Shown one piece after another: positions 35,636 through 48,129 of a DNA stretch of 64,000 bases. The stretch spans positions 1 to 64,000 of the forward strand of contig NZ_SZVW01000005.1 of assembly GCF_007655005.1 (NCBI RefSeq). The letters are read 5' to 3'. Source of the DNA: Streptomyces tibetensis. GTDB taxonomy: Bacteria > Actinomycetota > Actinomycetes > Streptomycetales > Streptomycetaceae. The notes beneath the pieces are model-generated. The model ran no database searches. It was not told the DNA's origin and saw only the letters and a list, made by a program, of their open reading frames with translations. A program made the translations under genes and the position numbers. The first letter of the stretch is position 1, and every line of letters begins with the position of its first letter.

Positions 35636-35840
35636 CGGCCCGGTCCGTGCCGGTCGGGGTGTCCTTCGCTGGCGGCTCCGCCCCCCCGTGCCGGCCGGGA
35701 TGTCCTTCAGCTGGCGGCCCCGCTCCCCGTGCCGGTCGGGGTGTTCTTCAGCTGGCGGCCCCGCTCCCCGTGCCGGTCGGGGTGTTCTTCGGCTGACGGC
35801 CCCGCCCCCCCGTGCCGGCCGGGGTGTTCTTCGGCTGACC
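35614..35840. repeat. 41-bp tandem array derived from the pfkA 3' end
   Basis: Units begin with GGTCGGGGT or GGCCGGG at 35614 (inside pfkA), 35652, 35693, 35734, 35775 and 35817, i.e. 38, 41, 41, 41, 42 bp and a partial. Each carries a version of TTCTTCGGCTGACGGCCCC and ends CCGTGCC. The first unit encodes the last residues and stop of PfkA; the stop TGA is kept in the units at 35775 and 35817 and changed to GGC in the three between. Confidence 0.92.
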
Positions 35841-35861
35841 GCAGGGCCTCCGGTGTGCGGC

Positions 35862-35879
35862 CGGGGCCGTGCGGCCCCG
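35862..35879. terminator. Hairpin between convergent pfkA and trpEG
   Basis: CGGGGCC (35862-35868) and GGCCCCG (35873-35879) around GTGC. It lies 11 bp beyond the trpEG stop and could act as a terminator in both directions. Confidence 0.45.
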
Positions 35880-35890
35880 ACCGGCCCGCG

Positions 35891-37756
35891 CTACACCGAC
35901 GGCGCGCTCGTCCCCCGCAGCTGCCCCACCAGCTCCCGCACGATCGCGGCCCCGTTCAGCGTCAGCACCGACTCCGGGTGGAACTGGACCCCGGCGAAGC
36001 GCGCGCCGCGCAGGGCGTGCACCTCACCATCGGCCGCGCGCGAGACCTCGACCCCGTGGGCCGACAGCTCGGCCGCCGCCTCGTCGTCGCAGCGCGCCAC
36101 GAAGCTGTTGTAGAACCCGACGGTCTCCCGCCGCCCGAACAGTCCGACCTCCGTCTGCGCCCCCTGGAAGGGCACGTCCTTGCGCACGATGTCCAGTCCC
36201 AGCTCGGCCGCGATCAGCTCGTGCCCGAGGCAGACGCCCAGCACGCCCTGCCGTTCGCCCCTGATCACCTCGGCGGTGAGGAAGCGCAGGAACCGCATCT
36301 TCGGATCCGCCAGGTCGGACGGGTCCCCCGGCCCGGGACCCAGCACCACCGGACCCTCGTGCCCGAGCACCGCCTCCCGCAGCCCCGGCTCGTCGTACCG
36401 CCGCACACTCACCTCCAGGCCGCTCGCGCGCAGCAGGTGCGCGAGCATCGCCGTGAAGGTGTCCTCGCCGTCGACGACCAGGGCGTGCCCCGCCGGTTCC
36501 GGCGAGCGTTCCTGCATCCGCAACCAGAAGGGCGCGAGCGAGGCCCGGCGTCCGTCCAGCGCGGCCCGCACACGAGGGTCGTCGGCGAGGCACGGTCGGG
36601 TGTGCTCGGCACGCGGCCGGGACGGCCCCACTCCCAGGGCCGCGAGCACGCCCGCAGCCTTCGCGTGCGTCTCGGCCACCTCGCTCGCCGGGTCCGAGCC
36701 GCGCACGAGGGTCGCGCCGACCGGCACCCGCAGCCGCCCGCCCGCGTCGATGTCGGCGGTGCGGATCAGGATGGGGGAGTCGAGGGTCTGGACCCCGCCC
36801 GCGTCCCGGCCGATCAGAGCCAGGGCACCCGCGTAGTACCCCCGCCCCCCGCTCTCGTGCCGCTCGATCACCCGGCAGGCGTTCTGCACCGGCGAGCCGG
36901 TGACGGTCGCCGCGAACATGGTCTCCTTCAGCACCTCCCGCACGTCCAGCGTGGACCTGCCGCGCAGCTCGTACTCGGTGTGCGCGAGGTGCGCCATCTC
37001 CTTCAGCCGGGGCCCGACGACCACTCCGCCCATGTCGCCGACGGTGCACATCATCTTGAGCTCCTCGTCGACGACCATCGACAGCTCCTCGATCTCCTTG
37101 CCGTCGGCGAGGAAGTCCAGCAGGTGCTCCGGCGTCGGCCCCTCGGCGGGATAGCGGTAGGTGCCGCTGATCGGGTTCATGACGACCGTGCCGCCGGACA
37201 TCCGGACGTGCACCTCGGGGCTGGCCCCGACCAGCGTGCGGTCCCCGGTGTGCACGACGAACGTCCAGTACGCCCCGCGCTCACCCTCCAGCAGCCGCCG
37301 GAACAGCGCCAGCGCGTCGGCCCGGCCGAAGCCGGGGATCTCGCCCTCGTACGTCCGCCGGATCACGAAGTTCGCGCCCTCGCCCCGCCCGATCTCCTCC
37401 CGCAGCACGCGCCCGACGATCTCGCCGTACTCCTCGTCGGCGAGGTCGAAGCCACCGCCCTCGACGCGCACGTCGTGCGCCGGGAGCTGCTGGAGGGCGT
37501 CAGCCAGCGGGACGGTGTACGACTCCTCGGGCGTGAGTGCCAGCAGGGGCGTGCCGTCGTCGCGGACGTCGAAGCCGCGCTCGCGGATCTGCCGGAAGGG
37601 CACCAGCGCGAGGCTCCGGTCGGGGAGGTCGGCGAGCCGGTGGTACGGGGCGACCGGGCCGATCAGGACCTCGACCAGATCGTGGTCGTGGCCCGGGGTG
37701 CGGCGGCGCAGCAGGGCGAACGGACGGGAGTCGTCCGGCAAGCCGAGCAGGTTCAT
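35891..37756 (-). CDS. trpEG: Fused anthranilate synthase (TrpE-TrpG)
   Basis: 621 aa. The N-terminal two thirds is the chorismate-binding synthase (ETMFAATVTGSPVQNACRVIE, GRGYYAGALALIG, LVRGSDPASEVAETHAKAAGVL). The C-terminal third is a class I glutamine amidotransferase with the nucleophile in VCLGHELIAAELG and His-Glu in QFHPES. Fusions of this order occur in Streptomyces and resemble PhzE of phenazine clusters, but the trp leader upstream shows it serves tryptophan supply. ATG 37756 has GGAG upstream; earlier starts would enter the attenuator. Confidence 0.92.
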   Translation of the reverse strand: MNLLGLPDDSRPFALLRRRTPGHDHDLVEVLIGPVAPYHRLADLPDRSLALVPFRQIRERGFDVRDDGTPLLALTPEESYTVPLADALQQLPAHDVRVEGGGFDLADEEYGEIVGRVLREEIGRGEGANFVIRRTYEGEIPGFGRADALALFRRLLEGERGAYWTFVVHTGDRTLVGASPEVHVRMSGGTVVMNPISGTYRYPAEGPTPEHLLDFLADGKEIEELSMVVDEELKMMCTVGDMGGVVVGPRLKEMAHLAHTEYELRGRSTLDVREVLKETMFAATVTGSPVQNACRVIERHESGGRGYYAGALALIGRDAGGVQTLDSPILIRTADIDAGGRLRVPVGATLVRGSDPASEVAETHAKAAGVLAALGVGPSRPRAEHTRPCLADDPRVRAALDGRRASLAPFWLRMQERSPEPAGHALVVDGEDTFTAMLAHLLRASGLEVSVRRYDEPGLREAVLGHEGPVVLGPGPGDPSDLADPKMRFLRFLTAEVIRGERQGVLGVCLGHELIAAELGLDIVRKDVPFQGAQTEVGLFGRRETVGFYNSFVARCDDEAAAELSAHGVEVSRAADGEVHALRGARFAGVQFHPESVLTLNGAAIVRELVGQLRGTSAPSV

Positions 37757-37788
37757 GGTCCGTGCTCCATCTCGGTGAGTCTCGGTGA

Positions 37789-39369
<1,581 letters not shown>

Positions 39370-39397
39370 CAGGTCCGCCTGTTACCCGGGCACGGAC

Positions 39398-39427
39398 TGG
39401 GGCGCGGATCACACGATCCGCGCCCCA
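39398..39427 (+). terminator. Intrinsic terminator after aroH
   Basis: GGGGCGCGGATC (39399-39410) and GATCCGCGCCCC (39415-39426) are perfect 12-bp arms around ACAC, with an extra T-A closing pair. Confidence 0.87.
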
Positions 39428-39461
39428 CTCCACTTTTCCGCTCCCGACCCGACGGGTAAGG

Positions 39462-39480
39462 TTAGGTTAGCCTCACCGAT
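39462..39480 (+). promoter_or_regulatory. Iron box (DmdR/IdeR operator) upstream of bfd
   Basis: TTAGGTTAGCCTCACCGAT matches the actinobacterial iron-box consensus TTAGGTTAGSCTAACCTAA at 16 of 19 positions, with a perfect left half. It lies 47 bp before the bfd start. DmdR1 with Fe2+ should repress bfd when iron is sufficient, consistent with a role in taking iron back out of bacterioferritin. Confidence 0.85.
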
Positions 39481-39527
39481 CAACGGGGGTGGCAGATCCG
39501 GGAACGACCCGTCGGGAGGTGGACCGC

Positions 39528-39752
39528 GTGTACGTCTGCAGTTGCTTCGGCATCACCGAGCAGCAGGTCAAGCAGCACGCGGACGGCGGCGCCTGCACCC
39601 CCCGCCAGATAGCCTCCGCCTGCAAGGCGGGCACCGACTGCGGCTCCTGTGTACGCCGCATCCAGGCGATCCTGGGCAGGGGAGCCTGCCCGCGCCGCGA
39701 CCTGACCGACCAGGGCCGGCCGGTGCTCTCGGACCTCGAAGACGCCGCCTGA
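39528..39752 (+). CDS. bfd: Bacterioferritin-associated ferredoxin
   Basis: 74 aa from GTG 39528 with GGGAGG 9 nt upstream. The four cluster cysteines appear as C-x-C near the N-terminus (YVCSCFG) and C-x6-CGSC in the middle (CKAGTDCGSC), the Bfd-type [2Fe-2S] pattern. Bfd binds bacterioferritin and passes electrons to the core so Fe2+ can leave. It is convergent with bfr (6 bp between stop codons) and preceded by an iron box. Confidence 0.92.
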   Translation: MYVCSCFGITEQQVKQHADGGACTPRQIASACKAGTDCGSCVRRIQAILGRGACPRRDLTDQGRPVLSDLEDAA

Positions 39753-39758
39753 CCCCGG

Positions 39759-40235
39759 CTAGCTCGGCTGCTCGATCTGCTGCGCGATGTACAGCGCCTC
39801 ACCCAGTTTGTCGATCAGCTCCAGCTGCGTGTCCAGGTAGTCGATGTGGTGCTCCTCGTCCTCGAGGATGGACTCGAAGAGGTTCGCGGAGGTGACGTCG
39901 CCCTTGCTGCGCATCACCTCGATACCGCGCCTGAGCCGGTCGATCGCCTCGACCTCGACCTGCCGGTCCGCCTGGAACATCTCGGTGACCGTCTGGCCGA
40001 CCCGGACATGGAAGAGCCGCTGGTAATTGGGCAGGCCGTCCAGCATGAGAATGCGCTCGGTGATCTTGTCCGCGTGCTTCATCTCGTCGATGGATTCTTC
40101 ACGCGTGTACTTGGCGAGCTTGGTCCAGCCGTTGTTGTCCTGGATCCGGTAGTGCAGCCAGTACTGGTTGATCGCCGTCAGCTCGCCGGTCAGCTGCTCG
40201 TTGAGGAATTCGAGGACCTCGGGGTCGCCCTGCAT
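39759..40235 (-). CDS. bfr: Bacterioferritin
   Basis: 158 aa four-helix ferritin. All di-iron ferroxidase ligands are at the canonical positions: Glu18, Glu51, His54, Glu94, Glu127, His130; Met52 is the haem ligand shared across the dimer interface. It assembles as a 24-mer that stores iron and limits Fenton chemistry. GGAAGGAG precedes the ATG at normal spacing. The 175 bp upstream are unusually AT rich and hold ACTTAGTAAGT (40320-40330), an 11-bp palindrome of unknown meaning; no iron box was found there. Confidence 0.96.
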   Translation of the reverse strand: MQGDPEVLEFLNEQLTGELTAINQYWLHYRIQDNNGWTKLAKYTREESIDEMKHADKITERILMLDGLPNYQRLFHVRVGQTVTEMFQADRQVEVEAIDRLRRGIEVMRSKGDVTSANLFESILEDEEHHIDYLDTQLELIDKLGEALYIAQQIEQPS

Positions 40236-40410
40236 CGCAGAGGCTCCTTCCGCGCGGGGGGAACTGGCAGGTTGCGCCGCATGATTCCACTGGTGAAGAA
40301 GATCGTCCAGTAAGTCTGCACTTAGTAAGTAAGGGCATGCTTAGTCGAGTTTGTCCGTTCCGGAGTGGCCTCGGTAGGGGGCACCACCCGGGGTCTGTCA
40401 GGATGGAGTC

Positions 40411-41061
40411 ATGGGTCAGCCGCTGGAACACGAATCGGGAGAAGGGCGCGATCCAGCAGGAGCGGCGCAGCCGGAGCTGCCCCCGGGCCAGCGGCTGCAG
40501 CGCGGCTGGCCGGTCACGCACTACGGGCCCGTCCCCAAGTTCCGGCCCGAGCGCTGGGAGTTCCGGGTCTTCGGCGCCACCGCCGGCGGCGGCAAGCACT
40601 GCTGGACGCACGAGGAGTTCACGGCCCTGCCCCACACCACCGTCGTGGCCGATCTGCACTGCGTCACGAAGTTCAGCATGCTGGGCGCCGAGTGGGGCGG
40701 CATCCCCGCCCGCACGGTCCTCGACCTCGCCCCGCCCGCGGACGACGTCACCCATGTGATGGTGTGGGCCGAGTACGGATTCAGCTCCAACCTCCGGCTG
40801 TCCGACTTCGCCGACGAGCAGGTCCTGTTCGCCACCCACAAGGACGGCGAGCTGCTCACCGCCGAGCACGGCTTCCCGCTGCGCCTGGTCGTCCCCCACC
40901 TCTACGCCTGGAAGGGCCCCAAGTGGGTGCGCGGTGTGGAGTACATGACCGCCGACCGGCGGGGCTTCTGGGAGGAGCGCGGCTACCACAACGTGGGCGA
41001 CCCCTGGCGGGAACAGCGCTACTCCTACCAGGAGCTGCCGGGGGACGGGCCCGACCTCTGA
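40411..41061 (+). CDS. Molybdopterin-dependent oxidoreductase (sulfite-oxidase fold)
   Basis: 216 aa comprising only the oxidoreductase molybdopterin-binding domain, near the size of MsrP/YedY catalytic subunits but without a Tat signal, so probably cytosolic. The Mo-ligating cysteine is Cys84 in ADLHCVTKFSMLGAEWGG. The C-terminal part (LYAWKGPKWVRGVEYM...RGFWEERGYHNVGDPW) is typical of this family. There is no haem partner or membrane subunit nearby. The substrate is unknown; sulfite or a methionine sulfoxide-like compound are guesses from the fold. Confidence 0.85.
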   Translation: MGQPLEHESGEGRDPAGAAQPELPPGQRLQRGWPVTHYGPVPKFRPERWEFRVFGATAGGGKHCWTHEEFTALPHTTVVADLHCVTKFSMLGAEWGGIPARTVLDLAPPADDVTHVMVWAEYGFSSNLRLSDFADEQVLFATHKDGELLTAEHGFPLRLVVPHLYAWKGPKWVRGVEYMTADRRGFWEERGYHNVGDPWREQRYSYQELPGDGPDL

Positions 41062-41102
41062 GGACCAGCCGTCGCGGACGGACTCGGTCGTAGCCGGCGG
41101 GC

Positions 41103-41981
41103 TCAGCCGTCGCGCAGCTTCTTCAGCCGCTCCACGTCGGCCGCGTGCCCCTGCTTGCCGCCCGGCGTCTCGATGATCAGCGGCACGCCCGCGGTCGCGG
41201 GGTGCGTCATCAGCGCCCGGAACGGGTCCTCGCCGATGTGGCCGACGCCGATGTTCTCGTGCCGGTCCTTGTGCGCTCCCACCACGTCCTTGGAGTCGTT
41301 GGCGTGGATCAGCTTCAGCCGGCCCTCGCCGACCGTGTCCACCAGCAGGTCCAGCGTCCGGTGCATACCGCTCGGACCGGTCAGGTCGTGCCCGGCGGCG
41401 TAGATGTGGCAGGTGTCCAGGCACACGCCGAGCATCGGATGGGCGTCCAGCGCCTCGAAGTACGGGCCGAAGTCCCACGTCCGTGAGCACAGCGAGGCGC
41501 CCTGGCCGGCCGTCGACTCCAGCAGCAGGAGAGGGTCGTCGTCGTGGGTCAGCTCGTCCAGCAGCGGCAGCAGATGCTCGCGCACCTGCTTCAGCGCCAC
41601 CGACCGCTCCCGGCCGCCGGTCGCGCTGCCGGTGTGCACGACCACGCCCAGCGCCCCGATCTCCCGACCGCGCCGCAGTGAGTGCCGCAGCGACTCCACC
41701 GACCGCTCCACGGTCGCCTCGGTGTGCGAACCGAAGTTGATCAGGTAGGGGGCGTGCACGTACGCCGGGATCGACCCGTCCGCGCACGCCGCGCGGAACG
41801 CTTCGTCCTGCTTGGGGTTCCCGGTCGGAGTGGCCCAGCCGCGCGGGTTGGCGACGAAGACCTGGACGGCCTCCGCCTGAAGATCACGGGCGTACGACAG
41901 GCCGACGGAGTGGAGGCCACCGGCCACGGGGACATGGCCGCCCACGGGGTTGCGGGAGGGGCCGGACAGCTGACTGTTCAC
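41103..41981 (-). CDS. nfo: Endonuclease IV (AP endonuclease)
   Basis: 292 aa TIM barrel. The three-zinc site is formed by blocks YVHAPYLIN, VVVHTGS, LLLESTAGQG, VCLDTCHIYAAG, LIHANDSK, RHENIGVGHIG and LIIETPG, all intact. It cuts the backbone 5' to abasic sites in base excision repair. The GTG start at 41981 is used, without a strong ribosome-binding site. It is convergent with the molybdopterin enzyme gene and 44 bp downstream of pkaF on the same strand, so read-through from pkaF is possible. Confidence 0.92.
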   Translation of the reverse strand: MNSQLSGPSRNPVGGHVPVAGGLHSVGLSYARDLQAEAVQVFVANPRGWATPTGNPKQDEAFRAACADGSIPAYVHAPYLINFGSHTEATVERSVESLRHSLRRGREIGALGVVVHTGSATGGRERSVALKQVREHLLPLLDELTHDDDPLLLLESTAGQGASLCSRTWDFGPYFEALDAHPMLGVCLDTCHIYAAGHDLTGPSGMHRTLDLLVDTVGEGRLKLIHANDSKDVVGAHKDRHENIGVGHIGEDPFRALMTHPATAGVPLIIETPGGKQGHAADVERLKKLRDG

Positions 41982-42025
41982 CCGTTCAGGGTGTCATGCG
42001 TCCGGCCCTGTCCCGTCCGCGGGCC

Positions 42026-43963
42026 TCACCTGATCTTGATGGTGATCGTCGAGCCCTTGGGCGCGGTCTCGCCGCCCTCGACGGACTGACCCTTGACGGT
42101 GTCCCCGAAGATGCCGAACAGCCCGCGGTCCTCGTCGACCTCGAACCCGGCGCCCTCCAGCGCCTGCCTGGCGTCGTCGACGCTGTCGCCGACCACGTCC
42201 GGGACCTCGATCATCTCGGGGCCCTTCGACAACGTCAGCGTCACCGTGTCGCCCTCGGCCGCCCGGATGCCGGACTTCGGCGTCTGGCGGACCACCTGGC
42301 CCTTGTCGTACTCGGAGGAGTTGACCCGCTCGGTGGCGATCTTCACCTTGAGGCCGGCCTCGGTCAGCTCGGATCGCGCGTCGGCCTCGTCCGAGCCCGT
42401 GACATCGGGGATGTCGATGGGGGCGCCCTTGCTGACGACCAGCGCGACGGCCGTGCCCGCGCGCACCTTCGTGCCGTCGGCCGGGCGCGCGGAGACCACC
42501 GAGCCGCGCGGCACGTCCTCGCTGAACTCCCGGGTGACCATGCCGGGCTCCAGCCCGTCGTCCCTCAGCTGGTCCTGCGCCGTGCCCAGCTTCCGGCCCG
42601 CCAGGGCGGGTACGCGCACGGTATCGGGGCCGTCGGAGATGGTGAACGACACGGAGTCTTTGAGGCGGATACGGGCGCCCGGCTCGGGGTTGGTGCCGAT
42701 GATCGTGCCGCGCTTGACGGTGTCGCTGTGGGCGTGGCTGACCTTGCCGACCTCGAGCCCGGCGTCCTCCAGCCGGTCCTCGGCCTGCGCCTGGGTCTTC
42801 GACAGCAGCGGCGGGACCTTGGTGAACTGGCCGGAGTTGATGTACCAGATCCCGGCGCCGAGGCCGAGCACGAGCAGGACGGCCACGGCGATCGCCGCCG
42901 GGCCGCGCCGGAATCCCGGGCGGCGACGCCGGGACGGCGGTGGCGGCGGGGAGGCGAAGCGGGTGGTGCGATTGAGAGCAGGCCCGGAGGCCTCCTCGTC
43001 CTCGTCGACCGGCAGCGGGCGGGGCGTGGTCAGGGCGCGCGGGATCACGGTCGTCCGGTCGTCGCCGTTGTCGTGGTCCACCGCGAGCGCCTGCGGCGGC
43101 ACCGCGTCCAGCTGCCCCTCGTCCAGCCGGCCGCGTCCGTCACGGACCTGCGCGAGCAGCGCCACCGCGTCGTGCGGGCGAAGGGCCGGGGTGCGGGCCG
43201 TCGCCGAGGCCACCATCGCGTCCAGCTCGTACGCCATGCCGGGCACGGCGGCCGAGGGCGGGGGCACGTCCTCGTGCAGGTGCTTGTAGAGGATCACGGC
43301 GGGGGAGTCCCCGTCGTGCGGCTTGTCGCCGGTCAGCATCTCGTACAGCATCACGCCGCACGCGTACACGTCGACGCGGGGATCGGCGGTGCCGTCCTCT
43401 ATCTGCTCCGGGGCGAGGTACGAGACCGTGCCGAGCACGGTGCCGGTGGTGTTCGTCACCGTGTCCACGGCCCGGACCAGGCCGAAGTCGGCGACCTTGA
43501 CCCGCCCGTCGTCCCCGATCAGGACGTTCTCGGGCTTCATGTCGCGGTGCACGAATCCGGCGCGGTGCGCCGCGCCCAGGGCGGCAAGCACCGGCTCCAG
43601 GATGTCCAGGGCCGCACGCGGCTGCAGGGCCCCGCGCTCGCGCAGCACGTCCCGCAGGGTGCAGCCCGCCACGTACTCCATCGCCAGGTAGACGTACGAG
43701 CCGTCGGTGCCCTGGTCGAAGACCTGCACCACGTTCGGATGGGCCAGCCGGGCCACCGACTTCGCCTCGCGGATGAACCGCTCGACGAACGAGGCGTCGA
43801 CCGCGAGCGAGGGGTGCATCACCTTGAGCGCGAGGACCCGGTCGAGCCGGGTGTCCACGGCCCGGTAGACCGTGGCCATCCCGCCGACCGCGATCCGCGA
43901 ATCGATGCGATACCGGCCGTCGAGCACCTGCCCGACCAAGGGGTCCTGAAGGGTCGTGTCCAC
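42026..43963 (-). CDS. pkaF: Ser/Thr protein kinase with four PASTA domains
   Basis: 645 aa. The kinase domain (1-275) has a glycine loop with GGMATVY, Lys47, catalytic HRDMKPEN (Asp141) and DFG (159-161). A disordered juxtamembrane region precedes a basic stretch and one membrane helix (about 363-382), then four PASTA repeats (about 385-645) that bind muropeptides or cross-linked peptidoglycan outside. The place and domain plan match S. coelicolor PkaF and M. tuberculosis PknL. As in M. tuberculosis, a homologue of the PknL substrate Rv2175c is encoded nearby (48130). Confidence 0.94.
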   Translation of the reverse strand: MDTTLQDPLVGQVLDGRYRIDSRIAVGGMATVYRAVDTRLDRVLALKVMHPSLAVDASFVERFIREAKSVARLAHPNVVQVFDQGTDGSYVYLAMEYVAGCTLRDVLRERGALQPRAALDILEPVLAALGAAHRAGFVHRDMKPENVLIGDDGRVKVADFGLVRAVDTVTNTTGTVLGTVSYLAPEQIEDGTADPRVDVYACGVMLYEMLTGDKPHDGDSPAVILYKHLHEDVPPPSAAVPGMAYELDAMVASATARTPALRPHDAVALLAQVRDGRGRLDEGQLDAVPPQALAVDHDNGDDRTTVIPRALTTPRPLPVDEDEEASGPALNRTTRFASPPPPPSRRRRPGFRRGPAAIAVAVLLVLGLGAGIWYINSGQFTKVPPLLSKTQAQAEDRLEDAGLEVGKVSHAHSDTVKRGTIIGTNPEPGARIRLKDSVSFTISDGPDTVRVPALAGRKLGTAQDQLRDDGLEPGMVTREFSEDVPRGSVVSARPADGTKVRAGTAVALVVSKGAPIDIPDVTGSDEADARSELTEAGLKVKIATERVNSSEYDKGQVVRQTPKSGIRAAEGDTVTLTLSKGPEMIEVPDVVGDSVDDARQALEGAGFEVDEDRGLFGIFGDTVKGQSVEGGETAPKGSTITIKIR

Positions 43964-43993
43964 GCAGGCGAGTGTACGAGCCGCGACCGACAG

Positions 43994-44025
43994 CCCCGTC
44001 CCCCCGGTTGTTTCCGGGGCGGGAC
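43994..44025 (-). terminator. Possible terminator after thiG
   Basis: On the minus strand CCCCGG (complement of 44014-44019) and CCGGGG (complement of 44002-44007) pair around a 6-nt loop, with further imperfect pairing of CCCG and CGGG outside. It lies between thiG and pkaF. Confidence 0.4.
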
Positions 44026-44051
44026 TGCAGCCGACCTGTGACGTGTGCCCC

Positions 44052-46233
<2,182 letters not shown>

Positions 46234-46240
46234 GGGCGTC

Positions 46241-46338
46241 CAGCCCCTCCCTTCGCCGGCATGACCCGGATCAGGTTCGTACGGTCGGAGGCCGCCAGCC
46301 TCCCTCTCAGCCCGGTGCGTCCGGGCTCCCGCGAGTGC
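46241..46338 (-). promoter_or_regulatory. TPP riboswitch (thi box)
   Basis: On the minus strand the conserved order is GGGAGCCCGG, CCGGGCTGAGAGGGA, GAACCTGATCCGGGTCATG and CCGGCGAAGGGAG, all diagnostic of the thiamine pyrophosphate aptamer. The 3' end merges with the thiO Shine-Dalgarno. Confidence 0.96.
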
Positions 46339-46394
46339 TTTACGTTGGCCACCCTAGCCCGATGTCCGGTCCCGCAGTAAGGGAGCCTCAGTCC

Positions 46395-46745
46395 ATGGCC
46401 CGATCCCTCGACGGTCTCGTCCTCGCACCGGTCGCCGACCAGGCCCCGGGCCAGGTGGGCACCCGCACCCGGTTCACGTACCACGAGCGGGAGGGCGAGA
46501 TCTGGGCCGAGTACACGGGCGGCGACGTCGTACGCGGGCACCTCGTGGGTACCCGGGAAGGTGACCGGCTGGACTTCCGGTACGTCCAGCTCAAGCGGGA
46601 CGGCACCACGTCCTGCGGGCACTGCGTCTCCTCGGTCGTGGAGCTGCCCGACGGGCGGGTGCGGCTGGAGGAGACCTGGGAATGGGAGTCCCAGCGGGGC
46701 AACGGCACGAGCGTTGTGGAGCAGGTCACGGCGCACGAGCACTGA
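46395..46745 (+). CDS. Conserved hypothetical protein
   Basis: 116 aa from ATG 46395, with GGGAG 10 nt upstream. A small beta-rich protein (TRFTYHEREGEIWAEYTGGDVVRGHLVGTREGDRLDFRYVQLKRDGTTSCGHCVSSV), reminiscent of single lipocalin/n-acetylglutamate-synthase-like barrels. C-x2-C (SCGHC) could bind metal or form a disulfide. No function is recognised. ATG 46362 is an alternative start. It is divergent from the thi operon. Confidence 0.7.
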   Translation: MARSLDGLVLAPVADQAPGQVGTRTRFTYHEREGEIWAEYTGGDVVRGHLVGTREGDRLDFRYVQLKRDGTTSCGHCVSSVVELPDGRVRLEETWEWESQRGNGTSVVEQVTAHEH

Positions 46746-46777
46746 CTGACAAAACGTCAGGTGTCTATGGTGATCAG

Positions 46778-48019
46778 GTGAGCGAGCAGACGCAGGAACC
46801 AGGTCCGTCCGCGCCGCGGCGCGTCGTCGTGGCGGGTGCGGGCATGGCCGGGGTGCAGACCGCCGTCGCGCTGCGCGAGCAGGGCTTCGCCGGCGACGTG
46901 ATCCTCATCGGCGCCGAGCCCCACCAGCCCTACGACCGGCCCCCGTTGTCCAAGGCCGTCCTGCTCGGCAAGTCCGAGGGCTCCGCCTTCGACGTCGACT
47001 TCGAGGCCCTCGGCATCGAACTGCGGCTCGGCTGCGAGGTGCTGGGCCTGCGCCCCGCCGACCACGAGCTGGACACCGAGGACGGGCCCGTGCCGTACGA
47101 CGTCCTCGTCGTCGCGACCGGCGCGGAACCCTTCCGGCTGCCCGGCACCGAGGGCGTGCCGGGCGTGCATCTGCTGCGCACCCTGGACGACGCCGAGCGG
47201 CTGCGGCCGGTGCTGGCCCGCCAGCACGACATCGTGGTCGTCGGCGCGGGCTGGATCGGCGCGGAGTTCGCCACCGCCGCGCGCGAGGCGGGCTGCGCGG
47301 TGACCGTCGTCGAGGCCGCTGAACGCCCGCTCGCCGGGGCGCTGCCCGCCGAGGTCGCCGCCCCCATGGCCGGCTGGTACGCCGACGCGGGCGCGGTGCT
47401 GCGGACGCACGCGCGCGTGGAGCACGTCGAACCCGGAGTCGTCGTCCTCGACGACGGCTCGCGGCTGCCTGCGGGCGCGGTCGTCGTCGGCATCGGCGCC
47501 CGCCCCGCCACGGCCTGGCTGGCCGGCTCCGGGATCGAGCTGGGCCCCCACGGCGAGATCGTGGCCGACGAGCATCTGCGCACGGCCGTGCCCGATGTGT
47601 ACGCGGTCGGCGACTGCGCCTCCTTCCCCTCGGGGCGCTACGGCGAGCGCCTGCTGATCCACCACTGGGACAACGCCCTCCAGGGGCCGCGCACGGTCGC
47701 CGTGAACATCGTCGGCGGGGCCACCGGGGAGCCACCGGCGGTGTACGACCCGGTGCCGTACTTCTGGTCCGAGCAGTTCGGGCGGTTCGTCCAGTACGCC
47801 GGGCATCACGCGGCCGCGGACACCACCCTGTGGCGGGGCGACCCTTCCGGCCCGGCCTGGACGGTCTGCTGGCTGCGGGGTGAGCGGCTGGTCGCGTTGC
47901 TGGCGGTGGGCCGGCCCCGGGACCTGGCGCAGGGCCGTCGCCTGATCGAGTCCGGCGCGCCGATGAACCCGGTGCTGCTGGCGGATCCGGCCAGGCCCAT
48001 GAAAGCGGCGACGGCCTAG
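46778..48019 (+). CDS. FAD-dependent ferredoxin reductase-like oxidoreductase
   Basis: 413 aa. The FAD loop is VVVAGAGMAGVQTAVALREQG, the NAD(P)H loop VVVGAGWIGAEFATAAREAG, and the C-terminal FAD block DVYAVGDCASF; a reductase C-terminal domain follows (about 325-413). This is the layout of ferredoxin reductases serving Rieske dioxygenases or P450s. No redox partner is adjacent. GTG 46778 follows TATGGT (46766-46771) by 6 nt and lacks a Shine-Dalgarno, so a leaderless mRNA is likely. Confidence 0.87.
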   Translation: MSEQTQEPGPSAPRRVVVAGAGMAGVQTAVALREQGFAGDVILIGAEPHQPYDRPPLSKAVLLGKSEGSAFDVDFEALGIELRLGCEVLGLRPADHELDTEDGPVPYDVLVVATGAEPFRLPGTEGVPGVHLLRTLDDAERLRPVLARQHDIVVVGAGWIGAEFATAAREAGCAVTVVEAAERPLAGALPAEVAAPMAGWYADAGAVLRTHARVEHVEPGVVVLDDGSRLPAGAVVVGIGARPATAWLAGSGIELGPHGEIVADEHLRTAVPDVYAVGDCASFPSGRYGERLLIHHWDNALQGPRTVAVNIVGGATGEPPAVYDPVPYFWSEQFGRFVQYAGHHAAADTTLWRGDPSGPAWTVCWLRGERLVALLAVGRPRDLAQGRRLIESGAPMNPVLLADPARPMKAATA

Positions 48020-48129
48020 ACGTCAGCCCCCGGTGAGGGTCGCGGGACGATGCCGCGGGGCGCGGCGCGTCCGCCCGGGTGGGCCGGTCCGACTTCCGAC
48101 TGTCAGTGGCAAATGGCAGGCTGGTTTCC

